A stretch of DNA of 64,000 nt from Neisseria leonii (GCF_028776105.2 NZ_CP145606.1:1612001-1676000); one strand, 5' to 3'. Counted from the first letter of the stretch, positions 35,222-48,578 are shown. Notes: generated from the letters alone by a model not told the origin. Made by a program: numbers and translations.

Positions 35222-35518
35222 ATGGAGCGTTTTTCATTCAGTATACCTGCGGCAGGTACGGCACGGCGTCATGCGGCGGCAGGCTGTGTGGCTTCGGGGG
35301 ATTTGGAAATCCTGCTTGAACCGGCGGCAGGCGGTTGCCTGCATATTACGGTTATGTCGTCGGTAAACGGCGGCAGGGCGCGCTGGCGTGCGTTGTTTGA
35401 GCGTGCATTGTCGGATCGGGCAGTACCTGCCGGCCGGGTAGAAATCCACGATTTCGGCGCCACCCCAGGTGTCGTACGGTTGCGGTTGGCGCAGATTTTT
35501 ACGGAGGCGGGTGTGTGA
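35222..35518 (+). CDS. mdcC: Malonate decarboxylase acyl-carrier protein (delta subunit)
   Basis: Carries the malonyl and acetyl groups on a phosphoribosyl-dephospho-CoA arm. 98 residues, normal for MdcC. Ser25 in GCVASGDLEILLEP is at the position of the modified serine of Klebsiella MdcC. The start chosen (MERFSFSIP) has a GATATGG context without a strong Shine-Dalgarno; earlier codons have no family match. Its stop overlaps the mdcD start (TGATG). Confidence 0.93.
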   Translation: MERFSFSIPAAGTARRHAAAGCVASGDLEILLEPAAGGCLHITVMSSVNGGRARWRALFERALSDRAVPAGRVEIHDFGATPGVVRLRLAQIFTEAGV

Positions 35519-36411
35519 TGAGCCGTATTCGGAATTTATTGGCCAGACAGAGTTTTGTCGAATTGTCTGCCAGAGAGCGGGCATCGGTTTTGTTGGACGG
35601 AGGGAGCGGACGCGAACTGGCGGGCCGTTTCGACCGCATGGTTTCGCCGTGGCTGGTACGGCAGGAGATTGTGCCGCAATCCGATGACGGTGTCGTGATT
35701 ATGAAAGGTACGGTCGACGGGAAGCCTGTCGTGGTGTCGGCCTTGGACGGCGGCTTTCAGGGCGGCAGTTTGGGTGAGGCGGGCGGCGCGAAGATGGCTG
35801 CGGCATTGGAGATGGCCGTGCGGGACAATCAAAACGGTGTTCGGACGGCGGCCGTATTGCTGTTGGAAACAGGAGGGGTGCGCTTACAGGAAGCCAATCT
35901 CGGTCTGGCGGCGATTGCCGAAATTCAGGCGGCCATTGTGGCGTTGCGCCAATATGTTCCGGTTGTGGCGGTGATTGCGGGCAGTGTCGGCTGCTTCGGC
36001 GGTATGTCGATTGCAGCAGGCTTGTGCAGCCACATTGTGATGACGCCGGAAGGGCGGCTGGGTTTGAACGGTCCCCAAGTGATTGAGCAGGAAGCCGGTG
36101 TGGAAGAATACGATGCCAAGGACAGGGTGCTGATTTGGGGGCTGTGCGGCGGACGACAGCGTTATGACAGCGGTTTGGCTGATGTCTGTGTGGCAGATGA
36201 TGTGTTTCAGATCCGGCAAAGTGTGGCCGCATGTGTGCAGGGCAGAGTGGCGGGACAAGGGCGGTATGCAGCCGGTCATTTTTATTTATCTTGTTTGAAC
36301 GGGGTCGATACGGAACAGCAGGCAGAACCGGAAGATGTATTGGCGGCCTATGGGAGAAGCGGACATGAAAGCAGGGAAACAGACAGGCAGGCGGGGCAGA
36401 ATCTGGTTTGA
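35518..36411 (+). CDS. mdcD: Malonate decarboxylase beta subunit
   Basis: With MdcE forms the malonyl-ACP decarboxylase, related to the carboxyltransferase fold. 297 residues. It has ARERASVLLDGGSGRELAGR, IMKGTVDGKPVVVSALDGGF and a crotonase-like core GSVGCFGGMSIAAGLCSHIV. Coupled to mdcC, and overlaps mdcE by about 47 bases. Confidence 0.94.
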   Translation: MSRIRNLLARQSFVELSARERASVLLDGGSGRELAGRFDRMVSPWLVRQEIVPQSDDGVVIMKGTVDGKPVVVSALDGGFQGGSLGEAGGAKMAAALEMAVRDNQNGVRTAAVLLLETGGVRLQEANLGLAAIAEIQAAIVALRQYVPVVAVIAGSVGCFGGMSIAAGLCSHIVMTPEGRLGLNGPQVIEQEAGVEEYDAKDRVLIWGLCGGRQRYDSGLADVCVADDVFQIRQSVAACVQGRVAGQGRYAAGHFYLSCLNGVDTEQQAEPEDVLAAYGRSGHESRETDRQAGQNLV

Positions 36412-37180
36412 TGCGGTGGCTGACGGCATGGTACCGGTGGCTGCGGCCGTTCCGTCGGTGCTGGTGGCATCAGGCCGTCTGGGCGGGCACGGGGCGGCAG
36501 TGGTTGCCGTTGTGCCCGATGAAGCCAACCGTTTTGCACGCGCCCGAAACGGCGAGGTCGGCCTACTGGAAGGATGGGCATTGGCCGATGCGGTCGGAAG
36601 CGTGGTCGCAGAAGACCGCAGCCGGACGGAAAAGCGTATGGTGGTCTGTATCGTTGATGTGCCGAGCCAGGCATATGGCAGGCGTGAAGAGGCTTTCGGC
36701 ATTCATCAGGCATTGGCCGCGGCAGTAGACGCATATGCCCGGGCACGTTTGGCGGGCCACCCCGTCATTGCGTTGTTGGTCGGCAAGGCGATGTCCGGTG
36801 CATTTTTGGCACACGGTTATCAGGCCAACCGGATAATTGCATTAGATGACCCGAAAGTCATGGTACATGCCATGGGCAAGGAGGCCGCCGCGCGTATTAC
36901 GATGCGCAGTGTGGAGCAGCTGGAAGCATGGGCGGCGGAAATTGCGCCGATGGCTTATGACATGGACAGTTATGCCTCTTTGGGTTTGCTGTATGCGCGG
37001 CTGAAGGTATCTGATCCCGACTGTCCGAGCCGCAGTGATGTGCAGAGTGTGATCGAAGCGGTATCGGCGGCCTGCGGTGATGTGCTCATGAAGGCAAATA
37101 CCGGATTGTCCGGCCGTCTGAACGGCCGTAACCGGGAGATGACGCGCAAAGTGCGGCAGGCGGTGGCCGAGCAATGGTAG
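36365..37180 (+). CDS. mdcE: Malonate decarboxylase gamma subunit
   Basis: Partner of MdcD in decarboxylation. 271 residues. Family stretches are IVDVPSQAYGRREEAFGIHQ and LLVGKAMSGAFLAHGYQANR, followed by AMGKEAAARITMRSVEQLE. Three ATGs are possible (36335, 36350, 36365). The last has a GGAG at the right distance, and the overlap with mdcD is smallest there. It ends 7 bases inside mdcG. Confidence 0.93.
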   Translation: MKAGKQTGRRGRIWFDAVADGMVPVAAAVPSVLVASGRLGGHGAAVVAVVPDEANRFARARNGEVGLLEGWALADAVGSVVAEDRSRTEKRMVVCIVDVPSQAYGRREEAFGIHQALAAAVDAYARARLAGHPVIALLVGKAMSGAFLAHGYQANRIIALDDPKVMVHAMGKEAAARITMRSVEQLEAWAAEIAPMAYDMDSYASLGLLYARLKVSDPDCPSRSDVQSVIEAVSAACGDVLMKANTGLSGRLNGRNREMTRKVRQAVAEQW

Positions 37181-37800
37181 GGCTGCTGCGGCCCCATGAT
37201 TTATTGTGGGGAATGCGGCCGGAAATGCTGATGCCCGACGCGCCGGATTGGGCTGTGGCGGTATTGTCGGCACAATGGCCGGTTGTGGTACGGCGTGCAC
37301 GGGTCGGGAAAGGACAGGTTGCGGTCGGCATACGGGGCCGGCGGCGCAGTGAGCGTTATGCTGCGCAGATGCCGCATTCTGCCATCTGCCGGATTGTCAG
37401 GCCGGAGGATTTGGCCGCATCGGTTCCTGAGGATTTTCCCGAGCATACGCAGAGGCTGTTGGCGGTCGGACGGCTGATGCGGCGTTGGCCTTGGGTTTGG
37501 GGATACGGCGGCAGTATAGGCTTTGAGCTGGCCTGTGGAGAGAAGGTTTCGCGGGCGGACAGTGATACGGATTTGATTGTCCGCACGCCCGTATATGTCG
37601 GCCGCGGGCCGGCCCGACGGTTTTTGGCAGAATTGGCAGGTTTGCCGCATCGGGCGGATGTCCAATTTCAGACGGCCTGTGGTGCTTTTGCTTTGCGTGA
37701 ATGGGCAGGCGGAGGGGCGGTGATGCTGAAAACGGCAGCCGGTGTTTTGCTGACAGACAACCCGTGGGCGGTACTGCCGGCAGATGCGGTGTCAGATTAG
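37174..37800 (+). CDS. mdcG: Phosphoribosyl-dephospho-CoA transferase
   Basis: Attaches the prosthetic group to Ser25 of MdcC. 208 residues. The nucleotidyltransferase metal-binding motif RADSDTDLIV is at 127-136, preceded by WGYGGSIGFELACG. Starts within mdcE and ends 10 bases before mdcH. It contains one inverted DUS read as FQTA. Confidence 0.92.
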   Translation: MVGLLRPHDLLWGMRPEMLMPDAPDWAVAVLSAQWPVVVRRARVGKGQVAVGIRGRRRSERYAAQMPHSAICRIVRPEDLAASVPEDFPEHTQRLLAVGRLMRRWPWVWGYGGSIGFELACGEKVSRADSDTDLIVRTPVYVGRGPARRFLAELAGLPHRADVQFQTACGAFALREWAGGGAVMLKTAAGVLLTDNPWAVLPADAVSD

Positions 37801-37810
37801 GGAATCGACT

Positions 37811-38740
37811 ATGGCAACGGTTTGGGTGTTTCCCGGTCAGGGCGCGCAGCGTGCCGGTATGTTGCACGAGCTGCAACCATACCCGCTGGGGCGTACGTAT
37901 CTGGCGCAGGCCTCCGATGTTTTGCAGCGGGATGTGATGCAGCTGGACAATGATCGGGCTTTTGCATCTTCCGAGGCCGTACAGATTTGTCTGTTTGCTG
38001 CGGGCTATATCGGTGCGGCGGTCATGCGGCAGATTGGCGGCCTGCCGGATTATGTGGCCGGTTTGTCGGCCGGAGCATGGACGGCGGCAGCGGTTGCGGG
38101 GGTATTGGATTTTTCAGACGGCCTGCGTCTGATGGCTTTGCGCGGCAGACTGATGCAGGAGGCCTACCCCGGGGGGTATGGTATGACGGCAGTCATCGGA
38201 GCAGACCGCCGGCGTGTCGGCGCATGGGTTGCCCAAGTGCACAGTCTGGAAAATCCTGTTTATACGGCGAATTTTAATGCACCGGATCAGACGGTGATTG
38301 CCGGTAAGCAGCAGGCGATGCGGCAAGTGGCCGGATTGGCCAAAGCAGGCGGTGCGGCCGTCAGGCAGTTGGCCGTTACGGTGCCGTCGCACTGCGAATT
38401 GCTGGCGCAGCAGGCAGCACAATTGCAGCAGGCTGTACGGCAGGTAGTGTGGCACGCACCGAAAATCCGCTATTTAAGCGGCAGCCATGCCCGTATGCTG
38501 GTTTCGGCAGACAAAATTGCCGATGACCTGGTGTTCAATATGTGCCGGCCGGTTGATTGGGAACACACGCTTCAAGCTGCCCGGGAACGCGGCATCCGGC
38601 TGCAAATCGAGATGCCGCCCGGCTCTACGCTGAGTGCGCTGGCGCGCAGGGCTTGGCCGGAGGGAACAGTTGCCGCCATGCAGGATACTCGGCTGGATAC
38701 ATTGGCCGCTTTGATGAGGAGGGAAAGAGAAACAATATAA
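37811..38740 (+). CDS. mdcH: Malonyl-CoA:ACP malonyltransferase of malonate decarboxylase
   Basis: Primes the acyl-carrier subunit with malonyl from malonyl-CoA, starting the cycle. 309 residues. Acyltransferase fold with WVFPGQGAQRAGM at the N-terminus and nucleophile Ser86 in AGLSAGAWTAAAVAG. VYTANFNAPDQTVIAG and VPSHCELLAQQA, which carries the catalytic His, follow. The start at 37811 (MATVWVFPGQG) has a GGAATCG context and no strong site. Confidence 0.93.
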   Translation: MATVWVFPGQGAQRAGMLHELQPYPLGRTYLAQASDVLQRDVMQLDNDRAFASSEAVQICLFAAGYIGAAVMRQIGGLPDYVAGLSAGAWTAAAVAGVLDFSDGLRLMALRGRLMQEAYPGGYGMTAVIGADRRRVGAWVAQVHSLENPVYTANFNAPDQTVIAGKQQAMRQVAGLAKAGGAAVRQLAVTVPSHCELLAQQAAQLQQAVRQVVWHAPKIRYLSGSHARMLVSADKIADDLVFNMCRPVDWEHTLQAARERGIRLQIEMPPGSTLSALARRAWPEGTVAAMQDTRLDTLAALMRRERETI

Positions 38741-38811
38741 ATGGCACATTGATACTGAAATCATATATTGACAACAACATAACAGAGCAACCAAAACAGA
38801 GGAGCAAGCAA

Positions 38812-39204
38812 ATGATTATCTATGGAACGGCCATTCTGGCCGCCTGCCATCTGCTGGGTGAATACTTCGGCAACACGCTGGGTCAGTTTTTGGGCGTGAA
38901 GGCCAATGTCGGCGGCGTAGCCATCGCCATGGTTTTGTTGATTGCCGCCAAAGAATATCTGGCACGGAAAGGTCTGATGCCGCAACCGACCCGCTTCGGC
39001 ATTTTATATTGGTCGGGTCTGTATATACCGATAGTGGTCGCCATGTCGGCCGGGCAGAATGTGGTATCCGCCTTGTCGGGCGGTACGGCGGGCATACTGG
39101 TGGCAGTAGCTTCATTGGCCGGTACGGTATATTTGATCCGCGTTATGAATAAAAGCGGACATGACAGTGCATATAAATGGCCGTCTGAATCGGAAACACA
39201 ATAA
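38812..39204 (+). CDS. madL: Malonate transporter subunit MadL
   Basis: 130 residues, four predicted membrane segments. Starts MIIYGTAILAACHLLGEYFG after a GAGGAG site. Malonate:Na+ symporters of the MadLM type need both subunits. It follows mdcH by 71 bases, the largest gap in the operon, so a secondary promoter is possible. Confidence 0.92.
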   Translation: MIIYGTAILAACHLLGEYFGNTLGQFLGVKANVGGVAIAMVLLIAAKEYLARKGLMPQPTRFGILYWSGLYIPIVVAMSAGQNVVSALSGGTAGILVAVASLAGTVYLIRVMNKSGHDSAYKWPSESETQ

Positions 39205-39238
39205 AAAACCGCCGTGTCGGCGGATAAGGAGAGAAGAG

Positions 39239-39997
39239 ATGGAAACGCTAATGAGCATTTTGAGTAAAAATACCTTGGTAACGGCATTGGCTGTAACCGG
39301 CCTGATGATGTTTGTTTCCCACTTGCTGTCGAAATATTTGACACGCGGCAAACTGCAAAGCTCGGCTATCGCCATCATGCTGGGTCTGATTCTGGCCTAT
39401 ATCGCAGGTACGTTTACCGGCGGCAGCAAAGGTGTCGCGGATGTGTCCGTTCTGGCCGGGTTTGCATTATTGGGCGGCGCGAGCATTCGGGATCTGGCCA
39501 TCGCCTCCACGGCATTTGAAGTTGATGTGAAAGAAGTCAGGCGGGCGGGCAGAATCGGCATTTTCGCCTTACTGCTTGGCTGTATCGTTCCGTTTGCCAT
39601 CGGAGCGGCAGTGGCGTGGCTGATGGGATACCGGGACGCGGCATCGATGGCTACGATCGGTGCCGGTGCCATGACCTATATTGTCGGCCCGATTACCGGA
39701 ACGGCCGTCGGTGCGCCGTCGGAGATTATTGCACTCTCAATCGCCATCGGGCTGATTAAAGCCGTATTTTTTATGGTGTGTACCCCGCTGCTGGCCAAAT
39801 TTATGTATTTGCACAGCCCCCGTGCAGCCATGATTTTCGGCGGCCTGGCAGGCACGACCAGCGGCGTGGCCGCCGGTTTGGCGGCAACCGATGTCAGACT
39901 GGTTCCGTACGGCGCACTGGTAGCCACATTCTATACGGGTCTGGGCTGCCTGCTGGCACCGTCCGTGTTCTTTCTGGCACTGACACCGTTTTTCTAG
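39239..39997 (+). CDS. madM: Malonate transporter subunit MadM
   Basis: 252 residues with about eight hydrophobic segments, including LVTALAVTGLMMFVSHLLSK and GAGAMTYIVGPITGTAVGAP. Pairs with MadL to import malonate. 34 bases after madL, with a GGAGAG site. The DUS that follows is not paired, so operon termination here is uncertain. Confidence 0.93.
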   Translation: METLMSILSKNTLVTALAVTGLMMFVSHLLSKYLTRGKLQSSAIAIMLGLILAYIAGTFTGGSKGVADVSVLAGFALLGGASIRDLAIASTAFEVDVKEVRRAGRIGIFALLLGCIVPFAIGAAVAWLMGYRDAASMATIGAGAMTYIVGPITGTAVGAPSEIIALSIAIGLIKAVFFMVCTPLLAKFMYLHSPRAAMIFGGLAGTTSGVAAGLAATDVRLVPYGALVATFYTGLGCLLAPSVFFLALTPFF

Positions 39998-40156
39998 GCC
40001 GTCTGAACGGGAGCGGGCGGCACAGACAATAAAGTATGCGGTATCGGTAAGAAATACGGATAGCGGTTTTGCTGCAAATCTGTAAAACAGATGACGTAAA
40101 AAGCGTTTAAGATTATGATTCAACTGTCCGAGGGGCTGTCAGATAAGGAGCAGATG

Positions 40157-40516
40157 ATGTATGAAGTGAACCGCAGCGTATTTTTACTGGTGCCGCTGGA
40201 ACCGTTTTGGTTTTGGCTGCAATCTGTCGGTGTCGATTTGGACAACATCGGCTTGGAAGATTTGCAGGCCGATGCCAATGCGTACCTGGTGAATCCGTGC
40301 GACAGTGCCGATGAGGTGTGGGAAGAAATCGAATCGCGGGTGGAAGAGATTTTTGCCGCCGAACTGGCCGACTGGTGTGAAGACGAAAGTCTGTGGCCGG
40401 ATCTGCATCCCGATATTTTTACCGAATGGTTCGATATCCAGTTGTCTACCGTCGTTACCGATCTGACAGCCGAGCCGTTGGTGCGTGAAGCATTTCAGCC
40501 GATTGCGCTGAATTGA
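40157..40516 (+). CDS. Hypothetical acidic protein
   Basis: 119 residues, very rich in Asp and Glu, with aromatic patches (FLLVPLEPFWFWL, WPDLHPDIFTEWFDI). No signal peptide or membrane span. Two ATGs are in line; the one at 40157 lies 6 bases from AGGAG, the other 3. It sits between the mdc operon and the thioesterase gene, probably the first gene of the 40.1-41.4 kb unit. I do not recognise a named family. Confidence 0.65.
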   Translation: MYEVNRSVFLLVPLEPFWFWLQSVGVDLDNIGLEDLQADANAYLVNPCDSADEVWEEIESRVEEIFAAELADWCEDESLWPDLHPDIFTEWFDIQLSTVVTDLTAEPLVREAFQPIALN

Positions 40517-40551
40517 AGCAAATGGAAGCAAGCAAAAAAGGAAGCTGCCGC

Positions 40552-40944
40552 ATGAGCATTATTCAAATTCCCGTACGCGGTTATCATCTTGACGGCTACC
40601 GTCACGTCAATAACGCGCGTTATCTCGAATTTCTCGAAGAAGCCCGCTGGGCTTATTTTGAAGAACACAATCTGTTGCCGCTGTTGGGCGATATGCAGAT
40701 TGTGGTTACCCGTGTCGATATCCGCTACCGCCGCAGCGCGACATTCGGCGACGTACTGCACTTGCGTACCGGAATTGCCGCTATCGAACCGCGTCAGGTG
40801 GTTGTACGCCAAATCATCGATTTCAACGATGACGGCAAACCGGCCGCAGAAGCAGAAGTCACTTTGGTGCCGGTAGCGGGCGGGCGCGGGGCAGATTTGC
40901 CCGATGCGCTGTACCGGAAACTGCAACAGATGGCGGCCGAATGA
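40552..40944 (+). CDS. Hotdog-fold acyl-CoA thioesterase, YbgC/4HBT type
   Basis: 130 residues. The hotdog thioesterase core is visible: GYRHVNNARYLEFLEEARWAY (Asp/Asn-containing catalytic segment), VTRVDIRYRRSATFGDVL and later strands. Substrate is unknown; the family hydrolyses short to medium acyl-CoA or acyl-ACP. Its stop overlaps the start of the thioredoxin-like gene (ATGA). Start chosen at the conserved N-terminus MSIIQIPVRGYHLD. Confidence 0.85.
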   Translation: MSIIQIPVRGYHLDGYRHVNNARYLEFLEEARWAYFEEHNLLPLLGDMQIVVTRVDIRYRRSATFGDVLHLRTGIAAIEPRQVVVRQIIDFNDDGKPAAEAEVTLVPVAGGRGADLPDALYRKLQQMAAE

Positions 40945-41432
40945 AGAAAATCCTGATAATTGCCGCAGTTGCGCTGATCGGCGGCCTGCTGGCTTATGTC
41001 CTGATGCCGAAATATCGGCCGGCCCCCGCGTTTTCCCTGCAAAGCCTGCAAGGGAAAACCGTCAGTAACGCCGATTTGCAGGGCAAGGTAACCTTTATCA
41101 ATTTTTGGTTTCCGTCCTGTCCCGGCTGCGTCAGCGAAATGCCGAAAATCATCAAAATGGCAGGGGATTACCGCAATAATCCGCAATTCCAGATTTTGGG
41201 CATCGCCCAGCCTGTCGATCCGATTGAAAGCGTACACCGCTATGTTGCCGAATACGGCCTGCCGTTTACCGTGATGTACGACCCCGAAGCGAAGGCTGGG
41301 AAAGCATTTGAAACCTATGTTTATCCCACCTCGTTTTTGGTCAATAAAAAAGGCGAAATCTTAAAAACCTATGTCGGCGAACCGGATTTCAATCTGGTTT
41401 ATCGGGAAATCGATGCTGCATTGGCCAAATAA
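40941..41432 (+). CDS. TlpA-like membrane-anchored thioredoxin
   Basis: 163 residues. An N-terminal signal anchor (KKILIIAAVALIGGLLAYVL) is followed by a periplasmic thioredoxin fold with the redox site Cys60-Pro-Gly-Cys63 (FWFPSCPGCVSEMPK) and the cis-Pro region YVYPTSFLVNKKG. Such proteins reduce periplasmic disulfides or support cytochrome or other oxidoreductase maturation; the partner here is unknown. Coupled by overlap to the thioesterase gene. A DUS terminator follows. Confidence 0.88.
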   Translation: MKKILIIAAVALIGGLLAYVLMPKYRPAPAFSLQSLQGKTVSNADLQGKVTFINFWFPSCPGCVSEMPKIIKMAGDYRNNPQFQILGIAQPVDPIESVHRYVAEYGLPFTVMYDPEAKAGKAFETYVYPTSFLVNKKGEILKTYVGEPDFNLVYREIDAALAK

Positions 41433-41447
41433 GCCCGTTGAATTACC

Positions 41448-41490
41448 GAAGGCCGTCTGAAAACCGCCCGTGTGTTTCAGGCGGCCTTCG
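41448..41490 (+). terminator. DUS terminator after thioredoxin-like gene
   Basis: CGAAGGCCGTCTGAAAAC and its near complement with a TTCAGGCGGCCT variant close a 14-base loop. Confidence 0.75.
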
Positions 41491-41592
41491 GCATAAAATA
41501 TCAAAAAAAAGAGAAATTCGAAAAATAAAATAATCAAAAAACAGAATAAACAGAATCAAAGCAATTTTATATTAAGAAAATCGGGATTCAGC

Positions 41593-41621
41593 TTGCCAAA
41601 AAAATTCTGCTCGGTTATGCT
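41593..41621 (+). promoter_or_regulatory. Candidate promoter of aroG
   Basis: TTGCCA and TATGCT with a 17-base spacer, 39 bases upstream of the aroG start, in an AT-rich stretch. Read by eye. Confidence 0.5.
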
Positions 41622-41659
41622 CAACACATTAAAACATAAATAAAATACAGAAAGCCGAC

Positions 41660-42700
41660 ATGAACCGCCTGCAAAAAACCGATGATGTGCGCATCAATGC
41701 CATTGACGAACTCCTGCCGCCGCTGGCGCACCTTTATGAACTGCCGATTACCGATCAGGCAGCCGAACTGGTTGTCAAAACCCGTCGGGAAATTGCCGAT
41801 TTAGTGAGCGGGAAAGACAATCGTTTATTGGTCATCATCGGCCCCTGCTCCATTCACGACCCCCAAGCCGCCGTCGAATACGCCCAACGCCTGCTGCCCC
41901 TGCGCGAAAAATACCGAGACCGCCTGCTCATCGTCATGCGTGTTTATTTTGAAAAACCGCGCACCACTGTGGGCTGGAAAGGGCTCATCAATGATCCGCA
42001 CATCGACGGCTCATACGACATCAATTTCGGCCTGCGCCAGGCACGCCGGCTTTTGTTGGCACTGAATAATCTGGGAATGCCTGCTTCTACCGAATTTCTC
42101 GATATGATTACGCCCCAGTACTATGCCGACCTGATTGCCTGGGGCGCAATCGGCGCGCGCACCACGGAAAGCCAGGTACACCGTGAACTGGCCAGCGGCC
42201 TGTCCTGCCCCGTCGGATTCAAAAACGGAACTGACGGCAATTTGAAAATCGCCATTGATGCCATTGGTGCCGCATCACACCCGCACCACTTTTTATCCGT
42301 TACCAAAGCCGGCCATTCCGCCATCGTCCATACCGCAGGCAACCCCGATTGCCACGTTATCCTGCGTGGCGGCAAAGAGCCGAATTACGACAGCGCAAGC
42401 GTCAAAGCCGCTGCCGAACAACTAAGCAAGGCCGGTGTCACCCCCAAATTAATGGTCGATTTCAGCCATGCCAACAGCCGCAAAGACTATAAACGCCAGA
42501 TGGAAGTTGCTGCAGATATTGCCGGACAAATCCGTAACGGCGAGCAAAATATCATGGGTGTCATGATCGAAAGCCATCTGGTCGAAGGCCGCCAAGACAG
42601 ACCCGAAATTTACGGCCAAAGCATAACCGATGCCTGCATCGGCTGGGACGACACCGAAGCCGTTTTGGCTCTATTGGCCGATGCCAAGCAGGCCGTCTGA
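41660..42700 (+). CDS. aroG: 3-deoxy-7-phosphoheptulonate synthase
   Basis: First step of the shikimate pathway: condenses phosphoenolpyruvate and erythrose 4-phosphate. 346 residues, typical of the E. coli-like class I enzymes. Metal and substrate motifs are visible: GPCSIHDPQAAVEYA, KPRTTVGWKGL, GARTTESQVHRELASG, and HANSRKDYKRQ with MGVMIESHLVEG near the C-terminus. The single meningococcal enzyme is phenylalanine-sensitive; the regulatory type of this one is not decided here. The stop codon lies inside a DUS at 42690-42701, and a second DUS pair follows. Confidence 0.96.
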   Translation: MNRLQKTDDVRINAIDELLPPLAHLYELPITDQAAELVVKTRREIADLVSGKDNRLLVIIGPCSIHDPQAAVEYAQRLLPLREKYRDRLLIVMRVYFEKPRTTVGWKGLINDPHIDGSYDINFGLRQARRLLLALNNLGMPASTEFLDMITPQYYADLIAWGAIGARTTESQVHRELASGLSCPVGFKNGTDGNLKIAIDAIGAASHPHHFLSVTKAGHSAIVHTAGNPDCHVILRGGKEPNYDSASVKAAAEQLSKAGVTPKLMVDFSHANSRKDYKRQMEVAADIAGQIRNGEQNIMGVMIESHLVEGRQDRPEIYGQSITDACIGWDDTEAVLALLADAKQAV

Positions 42701-42720
42701 ATGTCATTAAGCATTTGCCC

Positions 42721-42751
42721 AGGCCGTCTGAATCGGTAATACAGACGGCCT
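42721..42751 (+). terminator. DUS hairpin after aroG
   Basis: DUS at 42721-42732 and complement at 42740-42751 with a 7-base loop. No clear T run. Confidence 0.6.
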
Positions 42752-42768
42752 ATGTGCTATCTGACTGG

Positions 42769-42790
42769 ATGCCGGACAAGTATCCGGCAT
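42769..42790. repeat. Small inverted repeat, copy 1
   Basis: ATGCCGGA / TCCGGCAT stem around CAAGTA. Related to the two other copies flanking the rRNA operon. Confidence 0.6.
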
Positions 42791-42888
42791 TACCTAAGAA
42801 TCGGGCAAAAAAGCCCTATCAGCCATAGATACTTAATGTTAAGCACGCCTCTGTTCTTGGGCGTCATGGATGTTTTTTTAAGGAGTAG

Positions 42889-42908
42889 GTCGGATACTGG
42901 TATCCGAC
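42889..42908. repeat. Small inverted repeat, copy 2
   Basis: Perfect 9-bp stem GTCGGATAC-TG-GTATCCGAC. Confidence 0.7.
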
Positions 42909-43349
42909 ATTTACCTTCTTGCCTTATTTCCCTATTTCCCCTTTTTATCCGGCAGCCATAGCAGACTAACCTGCACAGAGACTGGCGGAAGGGAGATTTT
43001 TCGGAGGGAGGTTTTTCTAAAAAGCTGCCAAAAAAGCCGGGGATTCGTGAAGCCGCAAGCCGGCGGTACCGAACGGTTACCCGTTATTACGGATGCGCCC
43101 GTCCCGAGCCCCTGGGCTTCCGCCTTATGCGTCGGGAGAAGCCCCATCAAAGCGTGCACAGAAGCCGCGACCATAGAAGCCCGATAAAGGGTGCATATAA
43201 AATCCATATAAAATAGAGATTTGAAAGATTGACTGTCACGTTTTGGTAAAAAACCGGTTGGAGTGCTTGCATTTTTGTTTATGTGGGGGTATAGTGTTGT
43301 TCTTCGCTGCTTCTGCGGCGGGTTATTTTGGTTTGATTGAAAAAAGATT

Positions 43350-43377
43350 TTGACTTTTTTAAATTGCGTGCTAAAAT
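43350..43377 (+). promoter_or_regulatory. rRNA operon promoter
   Basis: TTGACT at 43350-43355 and TAAAAT at 43372-43377, 16-base spacer, AT-rich upstream. Followed by the antiterminator boxA. Confidence 0.75.
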
Positions 43378-43386
43378 AATCGTCTT

Positions 43387-43398
43387 TGCTCTTTAACA
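43387..43398 (+). promoter_or_regulatory. boxA antiterminator, 16S leader
   Basis: TGCTCTTTAACA, identical to the E. coli rrn boxA core, binds the NusB/NusE antitermination complex. Confidence 0.8.
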
Positions 43399-43518
43399 AA
43401 CAGATTACCGATAAGTGTGAGTGCGCGAGCCTCACACTGCGACAAAAACAGACAGGATAGATTTATTTATCCTTGTCGGTTTCTTTGAAGCAGACCAGAA
43501 GTTAAAAAGTTAGAGATT

Positions 43519-45062
<1,544 letters not shown>

Positions 45063-45121
45063 GAGAAAAGAAGAGGCTCGGGCACCCACACTTATCGGTA
45101 ATCAGAGAATGCGGAAGAAGC

Positions 45122-45133
45122 AGGCCGTCTGAA
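45122..45133 (+). repeat. DUS in the 16S-23S spacer
   Basis: One AGGCCGTCTGAA between 16S and tRNA-Ile. Confidence 0.9.
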
Positions 45134-45172
45134 AGAGTATCATTGATGATGACCGGTTTCTTTACAGGACAT

Positions 45173-45249
<77 letters not shown>

Positions 45250-45266
45250 TCATACAGCAAGACACT

Positions 45267-45342
45267 GGGGGCATAGCTCAGTTGGTAGAGCACCTGCTTT
45301 GCAAGCAGGGGGTCATCGGTTCGATCCCGTTTGCCTCCACCA
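45267..45342 (+). tRNA. alaT: tRNA-Ala (TGC)
   Basis: 76 bases with encoded CCA. Acceptor GGGGGCA, D-arm AGCTCAGTTGGTAGAGC, anticodon TGC at 45300-45302 in CTTTGCAAG, T-loop GGTTCGATCCC. Confidence 0.95.
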
Positions 45343-45693
45343 CAAGCCTGCCGGATACAGACTTTACAAATCAAAGAAAGCTGCTAGAATGCGCAGCTTG
45401 CTTTTATTTGCGAAGTTGAAAAAACACCGCATCGATCTTTAACAAATTGGAAAGCCGAAATCAACAAACAAAGACACTGTCTGATTTGGTTTGAAATACT
45501 GATGCAACAGTATTTCAGGCGTAAAACAAATCGGAACAGAATTTGGGTGATGATTGTATCAAGTAGTTTGTGGAAGACAAAAGGCACAAACTACTCACAA
45601 CAAAGCAGTAAGCTTTATCAGAGTAGAGAATTTAAGTTTTACCGGGTAGTCAACGCCGGGTAAGGCGAAGTCGAAAGGTTCTTCAAATGATAG
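45343..45693 (+). other. tRNA-Ala to 23S spacer
   Basis: 350 bases. It holds a short hairpin AAGCTGC/GCAGCTT at about 45379-45400, boxA GATCTTTAACAA at 45434-45445, and the 5' strand of the 23S processing stem. No gene. Confidence 0.6.
45434..45445 (+). promoter_or_regulatory. boxA before 23S
   Basis: GATCTTTAACAA, second antitermination boxA of the operon. Confidence 0.75.

Positions 45694-48578
<2,885 letters not shown>

Larger units (their letters stand above)
42752..43349. other. Spacer upstream of rRNA operon
   Basis: About 600 bases. It holds two small inverted repeats with the core CGGATAC-GTATCCG or a relative (42769-42790 and 42889-42908). A 168-codon open frame on the minus strand (42932-43435) has no recognised similarity and covers the rRNA promoter, so I do not call it a gene. 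The rest is featureless by eye. Confidence 0.5.

Noticed and set aside
42932-43435. 168-codon minus-strand frame over the rRNA promoter
   Set aside because: Covers promoter and boxA, has no good ribosome site and no similarity that I can defend. A faint likeness to phage Ash/Icd-type proteins was not strong enough.
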